DNA from: Pirellulales bacterium
GTDB taxonomy: Bacteria; Planctomycetota; Planctomycetia; Pirellulales; JALHPA01
Direction of reading: 5' to 3'
NCBI GenBank assembly: GCA_033762255.1
Contig: JANRLT010000042.1
Coordinates: 1-64,000 of the forward strand
DNA: 64,000 nucleotides
A program made the translations under genes and the position numbers. Positions 27,433 to 35,632 of this stretch are shown here, piece after piece. Every line of letters begins with the position of its first letter. The first letter of the stretch is position 1. A model generated the notes under the pieces. It was not told the origin of the DNA. It saw nothing but the letters and a program-made list of their open reading frames with translations, and ran no database searches.

Positions 27433-28123
27433 TAGATTTATCACGGAGCCACGGAGGAGACACCGCGGTGTACGGAGAATGCAATTGTAGGAGGCAACTC
27501 TGTTGCCGAAATTTATGCCGGAACAGCGCTTAGCGGTAGAGTGTGTTAACCGCGCAGTAACGATCAGCTGCGCATCGACGGAATGTATTTGCCGCGCAGC
27601 GGCGACGGACCGTAGCCGTGGGTGCAAGCCCACGGAAGGAAGTACGCCAAAAGGAACTAGCCGCACAGCGGCGACGTAACCTGAAAATCCCGCATGGCCG
27701 GCACTAATTCCAATCTGCTCTATCACCTGGTCTTTGCACCAAGCTGCGATTACCAATCATAAATTCCACTTTGCTAGACAAGTTGCATTGTTACCCGGAC
27801 GGGATTGTCAAAGTGGAAGGGGGCTGCATTCCAAATTGGTGGAATCGCCGACCACGTCCATCTGTTATTGAAACTGTAGCCCACCATCGCAATTTCCGAT
27901 TTCCTACGACAACTTAAGACAAACTTCTCTTAGTGGATTATTGAGACGCGTGAGGCTGCTTGTGAAGTAGGAGGTGGCATTTAAAAGCGTTACGTGTGGG
28001 ATTGACGTCGCCGCTGCGCGGCTGGGATTCGGTCCCTTGCTGACGCTGCGGGCTTAATCATTAGGAAATTACACATACCGTGGGCTTGCGCCGCACGGCT
28101 ACAATACTTTACCGCTTGGCGGT
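27433..28123. repeat. Repeat-rich spacer around the transposase remnant
   Basis: Within the 1.2-kb spacer 27276-28492: a CGGAGCCACGGAGGA element (about 27433-27480); hairpins GCCGC-GCA-GCGGC (27591-27603), CCGTGGG-TGCAAG-CCCACGG (27616-27635), GCCGC-ACA-GCGGC (27660-27672), GCCGC-TGC-GCGGC (28010-28022) and ACCGC-TTG-GCGGT (28111-28123). GCCGCGCAGCGGCGACG at 27591-27607 is repeated inverted at 28006-28022. The rest, 28124-28492, shows only a weak 86-codon ORF (28139-28399) that I do not call as a gene. Confidence 0.7.
27694..27983 (+). pseudogene. Decayed IS200-like transposase (RAYT/TnpA-REP type)
   Basis: ATG 27694 opens MAGTNSNLLYHLVFAP, the typical start of REP-associated Y1 transposases, but TAA follows at codon 23. 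After apparent deletions and frameshifts, the frame reading GCTGCATTCC from about 27816 gives FQIGGIADHVHLLLKL, stop, PTIAISDFLRQLKTNFS, stop, WIIETREAACEVGGG. This contains the HVH metal-binding motif (HUH family) and the TIAISD...LK block of the family. The catalytic Tyr region is lost. It is flanked by the 17-bp inverted repeats and hairpins described in the surrounding spacer. It is clearly non-functional. Confidence 0.8.
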
Positions 28124-28492
28124 ACGAATCAATTACGAATGACAATTGTTAAATGGGGTTTTTTGTGGGTCGTTTCTGGCTATAAAGATTTCGCTGCTCT
28201 GGAGCGGCTCGCTGGACACCCCCAGGAAATACATAGCGCCCCCGGGTTCTGGCATCTGCCGCGAATTTGCACTACCGCTAAAAGCGATTTCGCCGGGGTT
28301 AGCCACCAACCGCAGGAATTTTTACTGCTTTTTAACGAAAATTACTTTCAAAATGCGAATTGGCCTCAATTTCTAGACGCGGGCCATTGCTTATATTAAA
28401 TTAAAGGCTCCGAAGCTTGAAAGTTTGGCCTGCTTTAGGCAAGCTGAGCTTTCTTTGATTCTCCCCACCTCACCACGCAAGGCCCCCTCCTT

Positions 28493-31400
28493 ATGCCGCG
28501 TTCCGCCCCACCTGTCCTCCGCGCTTCCGCCTTATTTGCGCTCAGCCTGGGCGTGTTAGCTTTTCTCCCCCTGCCCGCCGCGGCGCTCGACCTGCAACCC
28601 GGCGACCATATCTGCATCATTGGCAACACCACGGCCGAACGGATGCAGCACCACGGCTGGTTAGAAACGCTCATCCATGACCGCTTTCCCACCCATCAAC
28701 TGGTTTTTCGCAACCTGGGCTACAGCGCCGACGAGATCGGCGGCTACACGGCCAATCCCAACTTTAACCAGCGGCTCCGGTCGATGGACTTTGGCACGGC
28801 GGATCAATGGCTCTTTGGACAGGCCCCCATCCCCCAACCCAAAAAGCTCAACGCCAACGCCCCCGTGCGGGAAAATCGGTTCGAGTTGGTCAACACCCGC
28901 CCGGACGTGATCTTTGCCTTTTTCGGCTATAACGAATCCTTCGCGGGGGAAGCGGGCTTGCCGAATTTTAAGCAAACCCTGGCCGAGATGATCAAGCACC
29001 TCACCTCGCAAAAGTATAATGGAAAAGCGCCGCCGCGGTTGGTCATCTTTTCACCCATCGCCCATGAAAACCTGAATGATCCCAACCTGCCCGACGGTAA
29101 CGAAAACAACGTTCGCCTGAAAATGTACACTCAGGCGATGGGCGAGGTCTGCCGCGAGCACCGGATCGAGTTTGTCGATCTGTTTGGCCCGACGCTCGAG
29201 GCGTTTAATCGCTTGGACGCGCCCCAGACAATCAACGGTATTCACCTGAACGAAACCGGCGATAAGCTGGTCGCCGAAATTTGCGACCGGGTTCTCTTTG
29301 GCCAGGCTCCCGCGCGGGACGCCGGAAAGCTGGGTTCGTTGCGGCTGGCCGTCAATGACAAAAACGCGATCTTTCATGAACATTACCGCGCGACGGACGG
29401 CTACAGCACGTTTGGCGATCGGGCGTTCTTGCGCTTTACCGATGGCCAGACCAACTATGAAGTCCTGCAGCGCGAGTTGGAAATCATCGACATCATGACC
29501 AGCAACCGGGATGCCGCCGTGTGGGCGGTCGCGCAGGGCAAACCGGTTAAAATTGACGACAGCAACGTTCCGCCATTTATTCCGGTAATTACCAATAAAC
29601 CAGGGCCAAACCCCGATAAATCGCATGTGTTTCTCGGCGGAGAAGAAGCAATTGGCAAAATGACCATCGGCCAAGGGCTAAAGGTCGAACTGTTTGCCAG
29701 CGAGGAACAGTTCAAAAACCTGATCAACCCCGTGCAGATGGCGTTTGACACCCGTGGGCGGCTGTGGGTGGCCACCTGGCCCATGTATCCCCACTGGAAG
29801 CCGGGCGAGCCGATGCATGACGCGTTGTTGATTTTGGAAGATACCAACAAAGATGGCAGGGCGGACAAATGCACGCCGTTTGCCGAGGATCTGCATAATC
29901 CGACCGGTTTTGAATTTTGGGGGGGCGGCGTGTTTGTGGCTTGCGGCCCCAGCGTTTATTTCCTCAAGGATACCAACGGCGACGACCGCTATGACATTAA
30001 GGAACGCGTGCTGCATGGCCTGGATACGGCGGACACGCACCACACGGCGAATAGCTTTACCTTTGATCCGGGGGGGGCTTTATACTTTCAAGAAGGGACG
30101 TTCCACCACACCCAGATCGAGTCTCCCTGGGGTCCGCCGCGGCGCGTGGCCAATGGGGCGGTTTTTCGGTATGAGCCGCGCACCCAAAAGATCGACGTGC
30201 ATGTGTCGTATGGGTTTGCCAATCCCCACGGCAACGCCTGGGACCGCTGGGGGCAAAATATCGTGGTTGATGGGACCGGGGCGGTCCCCTATCACGGGAC
30301 GCTCTTTTCCGGCCATGTGAATTTCCCGAATAAGCACGGCGGCACGCCCAGCGTGTATCAACAACGCACGCGTCCCTGTCCGGCGATAGAGTTTCTCTCT
30401 AGCAGCCATTTTACCGAGGATTTTCGCGATAATTTGCTGGTGCAAAACGTGATCGGTTTTCAGGGAATTTTGCGTTACAAGTCGCAGGAAAACCAATCCA
30501 CCATCGGTGCCAGCGAGCTGGAACCGATGTTGTCCTCCAGCGATCCCAACTTTCGCCCCGCCGATTTAGAGACCGCGCCCGACGGCGCGCTGTATTTCAT
30601 TGATTGGCAAAATCCAATCATCGGCCACATGCAGCATAATCTGCGCGATCCCAGTCGCGATAAGCTGCATGGCCGTGTCTATCGCGTGACGCAGGTTGAT
30701 CGTCCGTTGATGGAGCCGGTCCCCGTGGCCGGTCGATCGGCCCGCGAATTGGTCAACTTGCTCACCCATTCCGATGACCGCGTTCGGTACCGCGCGCGGA
30801 TTGAGCTTTCCGACCGGCCCACGCCCGAGGTCATCGCCGCCCTAGAAGACTGGTTCCCCACGCTAAACAAATCCGCTGCCAACTATGAACGGCATCGGAT
30901 GGAGGCACTCTGGGCGTATCAGCAACACAATGTGGTTAACGCCGCGCTGTTGGAACAGGTGCTGGCCTCTCCAGAATCGCACGCCCGCGCAGCGGCGGTC
31001 AAGGTGCTGTGCGCCTGGCGGGACCGCGTGACCAATCTGCTGCCGCTATTACACCGGGCGGCGGCCGATCCTGAGGGACGCGTTCGGCTGGAGGCGATCC
31101 GCGCGGCCAGCTTTATCCCTTTGCCAGAGGCGGTCGAAGTGGTCCTGATCGCCGGTGAACTTCCCAGCGATCCCTACCTCGAACATATCACGCGGGAAAC
31201 GATGCGCACGCTGCAGCCGCTGGTGGAACTGGCCAACAAATCCGGCAAGCGGATCCCCTTTACCACCGAAGTCGGCGCGCGGTACTACCTAAAAAACATG
31301 TCCAATGAGCAACTGCTGGCCGAGGATCGCGACCGGTTGGTGCTGCTGGAATTGCTCAACCGGCCGGGAATTCAAGACCCGGACCGGGCCGCCGCGATTC

Positions 31401-33556
31401 GCGACCTGGCTCAACTGACCAAACAACCGGCATGGCGGGTCGTCATGCAGACCATTCAGTCCCTCGATGCCAAGGCGGCCAATGCCGACCCCACGGTGAT
31501 CTTTGACCTGGTGCGTCAATTGTCCGGCCTGGCCCCCGCGGAACTAGCCGCCGCTCGCGGCGAGCTAGAGGCCCTGGCCGCCGACGCCAAGCAACCCATC
31601 TTTCGCCAAATGGCCTATGTCTCGTTGATGAATATCGACGGCAACGAGGAACGCGCTTGGCGGGCCGCCAACCAATCCCCCGCCAGCCTGATCGACTTTG
31701 TCAACGCGCTGCCGCTTATTTCCGACCTGGGCCTGCGGGCCAAAGTTTACGAAAAAGTCCTGCCGCTTCTGACCGAACTTCCCGCGCACTTGGGTGTGTC
31801 CAATAAACCCGGCACCGAGGGGCGTTATGTGCGAATATCCTTGCCGGGACGGGGAACACTGACCCTGGCCGAGGTCGAGGTTTACGCCAATGGCCAAAAT
31901 GTGGCCCGCCAGGGACGCGCCAGCCAAAAGAACACCTCCCACGGTGGCGAGGCGGCCCGCGGAATCGACGGGAATAAAGCCGAAAATTACGGCGCGGGGG
32001 GGCAAACCCATAGCGAGGAAAACACCAATCAACCCTATTGGGAAGTTGACCTGGGCCAGGACTATCCGCTGGAAAAAATCGTCATTTATAACCGCAAGGA
32101 TGGCGATTTGGGGGATCGGCTAAATAACCACACGCTGGAAGTGTTAAATAGCGCGCGCGAGGTCATCTTTAAGCTGGAAAACCAGCCCGCGCCGCAAAGC
32201 CAGGCACAAGTGGACCTCCCCGCGGGAGGGCTGGCGTCGCGGATTCGCCGGGCGGCCATGCTGGCGATTACCGCGGTGCGCGGCAAGGAAGAAGCCGCCG
32301 CGCAGGCCCTGACGAAATTTGTGCTGGACGATGTGGACCGCCCCGCCGCGATCCAGGCGCTGCAGCGCCTGCCGCGCGACGCTTGGCCAAAGGCCGCGGC
32401 GCCCGACCTAATCGCGCGGTTGCTTCCCGCGATCAAAAATATTCCCGCGGCGGAGCGGACTTCTCCCGCCGCACTCGACCTGCTGGAATACGTGGACGCA
32501 CTGGCCACGCTTTTGCCAGCGGACGCCGCCAAGGGAGTCCGCAACCAACTGGAAGAGTTGGGCGTGCGGGTGATCAAGCTCAACACCGTGTTCGAGAAAA
32601 TGGCCTATGACAAAGAAGTGCTGGTGGTCAAGGCGGGCAAACCGGTGGAGTTTGTCCTGGAAAACACCGACCTAATGCCGCATAACTTTGTCATTGTGCG
32701 GCCGGGCTCGCTGGAAGAGATTGGCATGCTGTCGGAGGAAAACGCCCAAAAGCCGGGCTTTGCCGAAAAACAGTTTGTCCCCGACAGCGACAAGGTCCTG
32801 GCGAAAAGCGCGCTGTTGCAACCGCGCAGCGTGACCCGCGTGAGCTTTAACGCACCGGACCAGCCGGGCGTATACCCGTATGTCTGTACGTATCCCGGGC
32901 ACTGGCGGCGGATGTACGGCGCGCTGTATGTCGTGCCGGATCTCAACGACTATCAGACCGATCCCGAAGGATACCTGGCCGCGAACAAGATTGAGCCGGT
33001 CGATCCCCTGCTCAAGGACCGCCGCCCCCGCACCGAATGGAAACTGGCGGAACTAGCCGAAGAGGTTAACGCCCTGGCCAAGACCGGCGGCCGCAACCTC
33101 TCGGCGGGACGGGAATTGTTTAAGGTCGCCAACTGCGCGTCCTGCCATAAATTCGCCGGTCAAGGGGCCGAATTTGGCCCAGACCTGACCAAACTCGATC
33201 CCAAATGGAAACCCGCCGACATCCTCGACCATCTGCTGGAACCGTCCAAGAAAATCGACGACAAGTACGTCACCTGGGCGATGGAACTAAAGTCCGGCCA
33301 AACGCTCACCGGCATGATCCTGGACGAAACGATCGACCGCGTGCGGGTCATCGAAAATCCCCTGGCCAAGGCGGACACGCGGGATATTCGCCCGCGCGAG
33401 ATCGCAGAACGCCAAAAGCTGCCGACTTCGATGATGCCCAAGGGTCTGTTGGATAAACTTTCCCGGGACGAGATTTTGGACCTGATGGCGTACATTCTGT
33501 CCCAGGGAGACGCCAAGCACCCCGTCTACCATGGCGAAGGACACCACCATCACTAG
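28493..33556 (+). CDS. Giant PVC-type heme-binding CxxCH protein: SGNH hydrolase, dehydrogenase propeller, cupredoxin, cytochrome c
   Basis: A 1687-aa exported protein with a signal peptide (about 1-31). Domains by eye: SGNH/GDSL-like hydrolase (about 35-270, ending NGIHLNETGDKLV); PVC-type membrane-bound dehydrogenase propeller (about 390-740); HEAT-like helices (750-960); F5/8-type-C-like carbohydrate-binding domain (1110-1235); azurin-like domain (1375-1485) with type-1 copper ligands His1397, Cys1465, His1470 and Met1474; and cytochrome c (1540-1680) with CASCH at 1548-1552. The end is GEGHHHH. It probably oxidises a sugar or polyol in the periplasm and passes electrons through copper and heme. 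It is a single gene. The ribosome-binding site is weak. Confidence 0.88.
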   Translation: MPRSAPPVLRASALFALSLGVLAFLPLPAAALDLQPGDHICIIGNTTAERMQHHGWLETLIHDRFPTHQLVFRNLGYSADEIGGYTANPNFNQRLRSMDFGTADQWLFGQAPIPQPKKLNANAPVRENRFELVNTRPDVIFAFFGYNESFAGEAGLPNFKQTLAEMIKHLTSQKYNGKAPPRLVIFSPIAHENLNDPNLPDGNENNVRLKMYTQAMGEVCREHRIEFVDLFGPTLEAFNRLDAPQTINGIHLNETGDKLVAEICDRVLFGQAPARDAGKLGSLRLAVNDKNAIFHEHYRATDGYSTFGDRAFLRFTDGQTNYEVLQRELEIIDIMTSNRDAAVWAVAQGKPVKIDDSNVPPFIPVITNKPGPNPDKSHVFLGGEEAIGKMTIGQGLKVELFASEEQFKNLINPVQMAFDTRGRLWVATWPMYPHWKPGEPMHDALLILEDTNKDGRADKCTPFAEDLHNPTGFEFWGGGVFVACGPSVYFLKDTNGDDRYDIKERVLHGLDTADTHHTANSFTFDPGGALYFQEGTFHHTQIESPWGPPRRVANGAVFRYEPRTQKIDVHVSYGFANPHGNAWDRWGQNIVVDGTGAVPYHGTLFSGHVNFPNKHGGTPSVYQQRTRPCPAIEFLSSSHFTEDFRDNLLVQNVIGFQGILRYKSQENQSTIGASELEPMLSSSDPNFRPADLETAPDGALYFIDWQNPIIGHMQHNLRDPSRDKLHGRVYRVTQVDRPLMEPVPVAGRSARELVNLLTHSDDRVRYRARIELSDRPTPEVIAALEDWFPTLNKSAANYERHRMEALWAYQQHNVVNAALLEQVLASPESHARAAAVKVLCAWRDRVTNLLPLLHRAAADPEGRVRLEAIRAASFIPLPEAVEVVLIAGELPSDPYLEHITRETMRTLQPLVELANKSGKRIPFTTEVGARYYLKNMSNEQLLAEDRDRLVLLELLNRPGIQDPDRAAAIRDLAQLTKQPAWRVVMQTIQSLDAKAANADPTVIFDLVRQLSGLAPAELAAARGELEALAADAKQPIFRQMAYVSLMNIDGNEERAWRAANQSPASLIDFVNALPLISDLGLRAKVYEKVLPLLTELPAHLGVSNKPGTEGRYVRISLPGRGTLTLAEVEVYANGQNVARQGRASQKNTSHGGEAARGIDGNKAENYGAGGQTHSEENTNQPYWEVDLGQDYPLEKIVIYNRKDGDLGDRLNNHTLEVLNSAREVIFKLENQPAPQSQAQVDLPAGGLASRIRRAAMLAITAVRGKEEAAAQALTKFVLDDVDRPAAIQALQRLPRDAWPKAAAPDLIARLLPAIKNIPAAERTSPAALDLLEYVDALATLLPADAAKGVRNQLEELGVRVIKLNTVFEKMAYDKEVLVVKAGKPVEFVLENTDLMPHNFVIVRPGSLEEIGMLSEENAQKPGFAEKQFVPDSDKVLAKSALLQPRSVTRVSFNAPDQPGVYPYVCTYPGHWRRMYGALYVVPDLNDYQTDPEGYLAANKIEPVDPLLKDRRPRTEWKLAELAEEVNALAKTGGRNLSAGRELFKVANCASCHKFAGQGAEFGPDLTKLDPKWKPADILDHLLEPSKKIDDKYVTWAMELKSGQTLTGMILDETIDRVRVIENPLAKADTRDIRPREIAERQKLPTSMMPKGLLDKLSRDEILDLMAYILSQGDAKHPVYHGEGHHHH

Positions 33557-33860
33557 GGGGCAGGGGATAGGGGGCAGGTGAAAGCTATATAGCAATGGAG
33601 GGCGGAACGTGTTCCGCCGCTGCATTTCTAAGATTTGTTTAGCCGCGACACGCAGTGGAGCGCGTGCCTGCTGGTTTCTGGTCGCTGGCATTTGGTATTT
33701 GACTGAATCCCTTCCTACCGCGCAGCGGTTACAGCACTTAGCCCCGGGGTTGGAGCGCAGCGGCCGCTCAGGGAACATAAGCCTGTAGCGGCGAGTTGTA
33801 CTCGCCGTACTGGTTTTTGGTTGCTAGTATTTGGTGTTGGGTTTTTGGTTTATTGCCGTT
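33557..33860. repeat. Period-7 runs and REP-like hairpin after the giant gene
   Basis: Overlapping the stop codon, GGGGCAG/GGGATAG units repeat with a 7-bp period (33557-33580). Two more period-7 stretches are TGGTTTC-type at about 33671-33702 and TGGTTTT-type at about 33810-33855. Between them are ACCGC-GCA-GCGGT (33717-33729) and GGTTGGAGCGCAGCGG. The spacer 33557-34554 has no gene I can support. Confidence 0.65.
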
Positions 33861-33947
33861 CTACTGCGCAGAATGCATCAAAACGCCCCTCGGGGTCGAG
33901 AATCGTTGGCGCGGGTGGGCCTGTCAATTGCACAGGTTCGCCACCAC

Positions 33948-33995
33948 GGATTCCCGTCCCCTCCGGCCTGACAACCATGAAGGGGACGGGAATCC
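33948..33995. repeat. Perfect 15-bp inverted repeat
   Basis: GGATTCCCGTCCCCT (33948-33962) and its exact complement AGGGGACGGGAATCC (33981-33995) are separated by 18 nt. No T-run follows on either strand, so it does not look like a standard terminator. It sits in a gene-free region. Confidence 0.7.
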
Positions 33996-34342
33996 TGGGG
34001 GAATCAGGTTGTCTTGCCAAACGCGCGGTCCCCCCCACGACTCCCGACCCCGCGGGATCAGGTCAAGACCCGCTCACCATTCCCGCTGGTCAATGTGACA
34101 TGGAAATCCACATCAGACAGGCGATGCCGGGATTTAACAGAAAACTCTTGACTGCGAAAATGGTTTAGGCAGAATATGGTTAACTTGGTAATAGACAGAT
34201 ATCTGGGTACTAATACACCTTCTAGTTAAAGTTAGCGCGGCTAGCAATTTCTGAAGGTACCCTGCATTCATGAGTTATTGCCGGCTGACGCAACCGCTTT
34301 GCGGTAGATTCCCTCACCCCGACCCTCTCCCAGAGGGAGAGG

Positions 34343-34515
34343 GAGTACCGCAACGCGACCTGTTCAATGGTAATACTGGGGAACAAAGCCCACGGGTTGG
34401 AGCGCAGCGAACAACCCTGGAAAAATGGGCAAAACCAATGAACTCCTACTTTAACGGAGTTGCGGAATCCCTTGGTAAATTGGGGAAAAATCGCGCTATG
34501 ATTACTTGCGATTAG
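34343..34515 (-). repeat. Dispersed ~180-bp repeat, copy 2
   Basis: The inverted copy of 9315-9497. Shared blocks (complement) include GGGATTCCGCAACTCCGTT, GTTCGCTGCGCTCCAACCC and CGCGTTGCGGTA. An ACCGC-TTT-GCGGT hairpin (34293-34305) lies beside it, as hairpins lie beside copy 1. The end of the repeat is 40 bp before the AAA ATPase start. Confidence 0.75.
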
Positions 34516-34554
34516 TGTAATTGTTCGCCACCCGTAAGTCCGTTTACATATTTC

Positions 34555-35322
34555 ATGAATGCTCCCTACATCGCGTCCGCCAGACTTAAGGACGAGCATC
34601 CGCTGGACCCGACTTCGTTTCCGGGCAATCTCCCATTTCTCCATGGCTTGAATCTTACTATTGATGCTCCCGTGACATTCTTTGTGGGTGAAAATGGGTC
34701 TGGAAAATCAACATTACTCGAAGCGCTAGCAGTCGTTGCAAATCTTCCCATCGCGGGAGGTGGAACGAATGAATTGGGTGCGAATCATGCGTTTCACGAA
34801 GAGAGCTTGCTCGCTAGTTCCATCCGTGTCGCATTTGCCCGTCAACCCAAGGAACGCTATTTTTTCAGGGCAGAAACCCAGGGCCACCTGGCTTCGCTGC
34901 TGGAACATCGCAAAGATGATCCCCACTTTTTATCGTACGGCGGTGGACGAGCCAATCCGTACACCCGCTATGGCGGACGATCCCTGCACAAGATGTCCCA
35001 CGGAGAAGCATTTTTGTCGATCATGGATAATCGCTTCGACAGCGGTCTGTTCTTAATGGACGAACCTGAATCTGCGCTGTCTCCCCAACGCCAGTTGACT
35101 CTACTCGCTTTAATGCATCGACTTGTATCGACTGGGAACTCGCAGTTCATCGCTGCGACACATTCCCCAATCTTGCTCACGTACCCAGGAGCTGCGATAA
35201 TCTCCTTTGATGGTGGGACATTAAGTCGAATCAATCTGGAAGAGACATCACATTTTCAGATTACCAAAAACGTGTTGAATAACCCCGGAATGTATTGGCG
35301 ACACTTGGCAACGCCTGAATAG
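34555..35322 (+). CDS. AAA-type (ABC-like) ATPase, single-domain
   Basis: A 255-aa protein with Walker A GENGSGKST (Lys51 in the P-loop), SHGEAFLSI in place of an ABC signature, Walker B GLFLMDEPESALSP, and a switch His in FIAATHSP. It resembles the small stand-alone predicted ATPases of the COG3910 type, related to SMC/OLD ATPases but lacking coiled coil or nuclease domains. Partner and role are unknown; relatives occur in defence or DNA-repair settings, which nothing here proves. It looks less GC-rich than neighbouring genes and is flanked on both sides by dispersed repeats, so it may be acquired. Confidence 0.82.
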   Translation: MNAPYIASARLKDEHPLDPTSFPGNLPFLHGLNLTIDAPVTFFVGENGSGKSTLLEALAVVANLPIAGGGTNELGANHAFHEESLLASSIRVAFARQPKERYFFRAETQGHLASLLEHRKDDPHFLSYGGGRANPYTRYGGRSLHKMSHGEAFLSIMDNRFDSGLFLMDEPESALSPQRQLTLLALMHRLVSTGNSQFIAATHSPILLTYPGAAIISFDGGTLSRINLEETSHFQITKNVLNNPGMYWRHLATPE

Positions 35323-35346
35323 TAGGCGAACAAAAAGACGCAGCAT

Positions 35347-35498
35347 GTAGCCCAGCTCATTCACCGGATACCCAAGGAACTTGTTCCTTGGCCGCGGAGC
35401 GGCAAGAAGCAAGCTTTAATTGATTTCCGCCCCAAGCAGCTACCATATCGCCGCGCGGCAACCCAGGACTGTATTCCGTAATCGCGTTGCGGTAAAAT
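35347..35498 (+). repeat. ~150-bp direct repeat, left copy
   Basis: It matches 38375-38528 in the same orientation: GTAGCCCA, TTCACCGGATACCC, the hairpin CCAAGGAAC-TT-GTTCCTTGG (35372-35391), TTGATTTCCGCCCCAA and CTGTATTCCGTAATCGCG. A GCCGC-GGA-GCGGC hairpin (35391-35403) is inside. It lies between the AAA ATPase and the DUF6288 gene. Confidence 0.8.
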
Positions 35499-35632
35499 AC
35501 CTTTACCCCAGCCCTGTGCCCCAGGGAGAGGAGTGCCGCGAACACCCCTGTGAATTAGCAACACGGTGAATCTTCGCCCAGGATGGAACCCGTGTTCGGC
35601 GACCAACGACAACCCTTGATGAGGATCAAACG

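Noticed and set aside
28139-28399. 86-codon ORF before the giant gene
   Set aside because: No recognisable domain and no clear ribosome-binding site; another equally long frame overlaps it.
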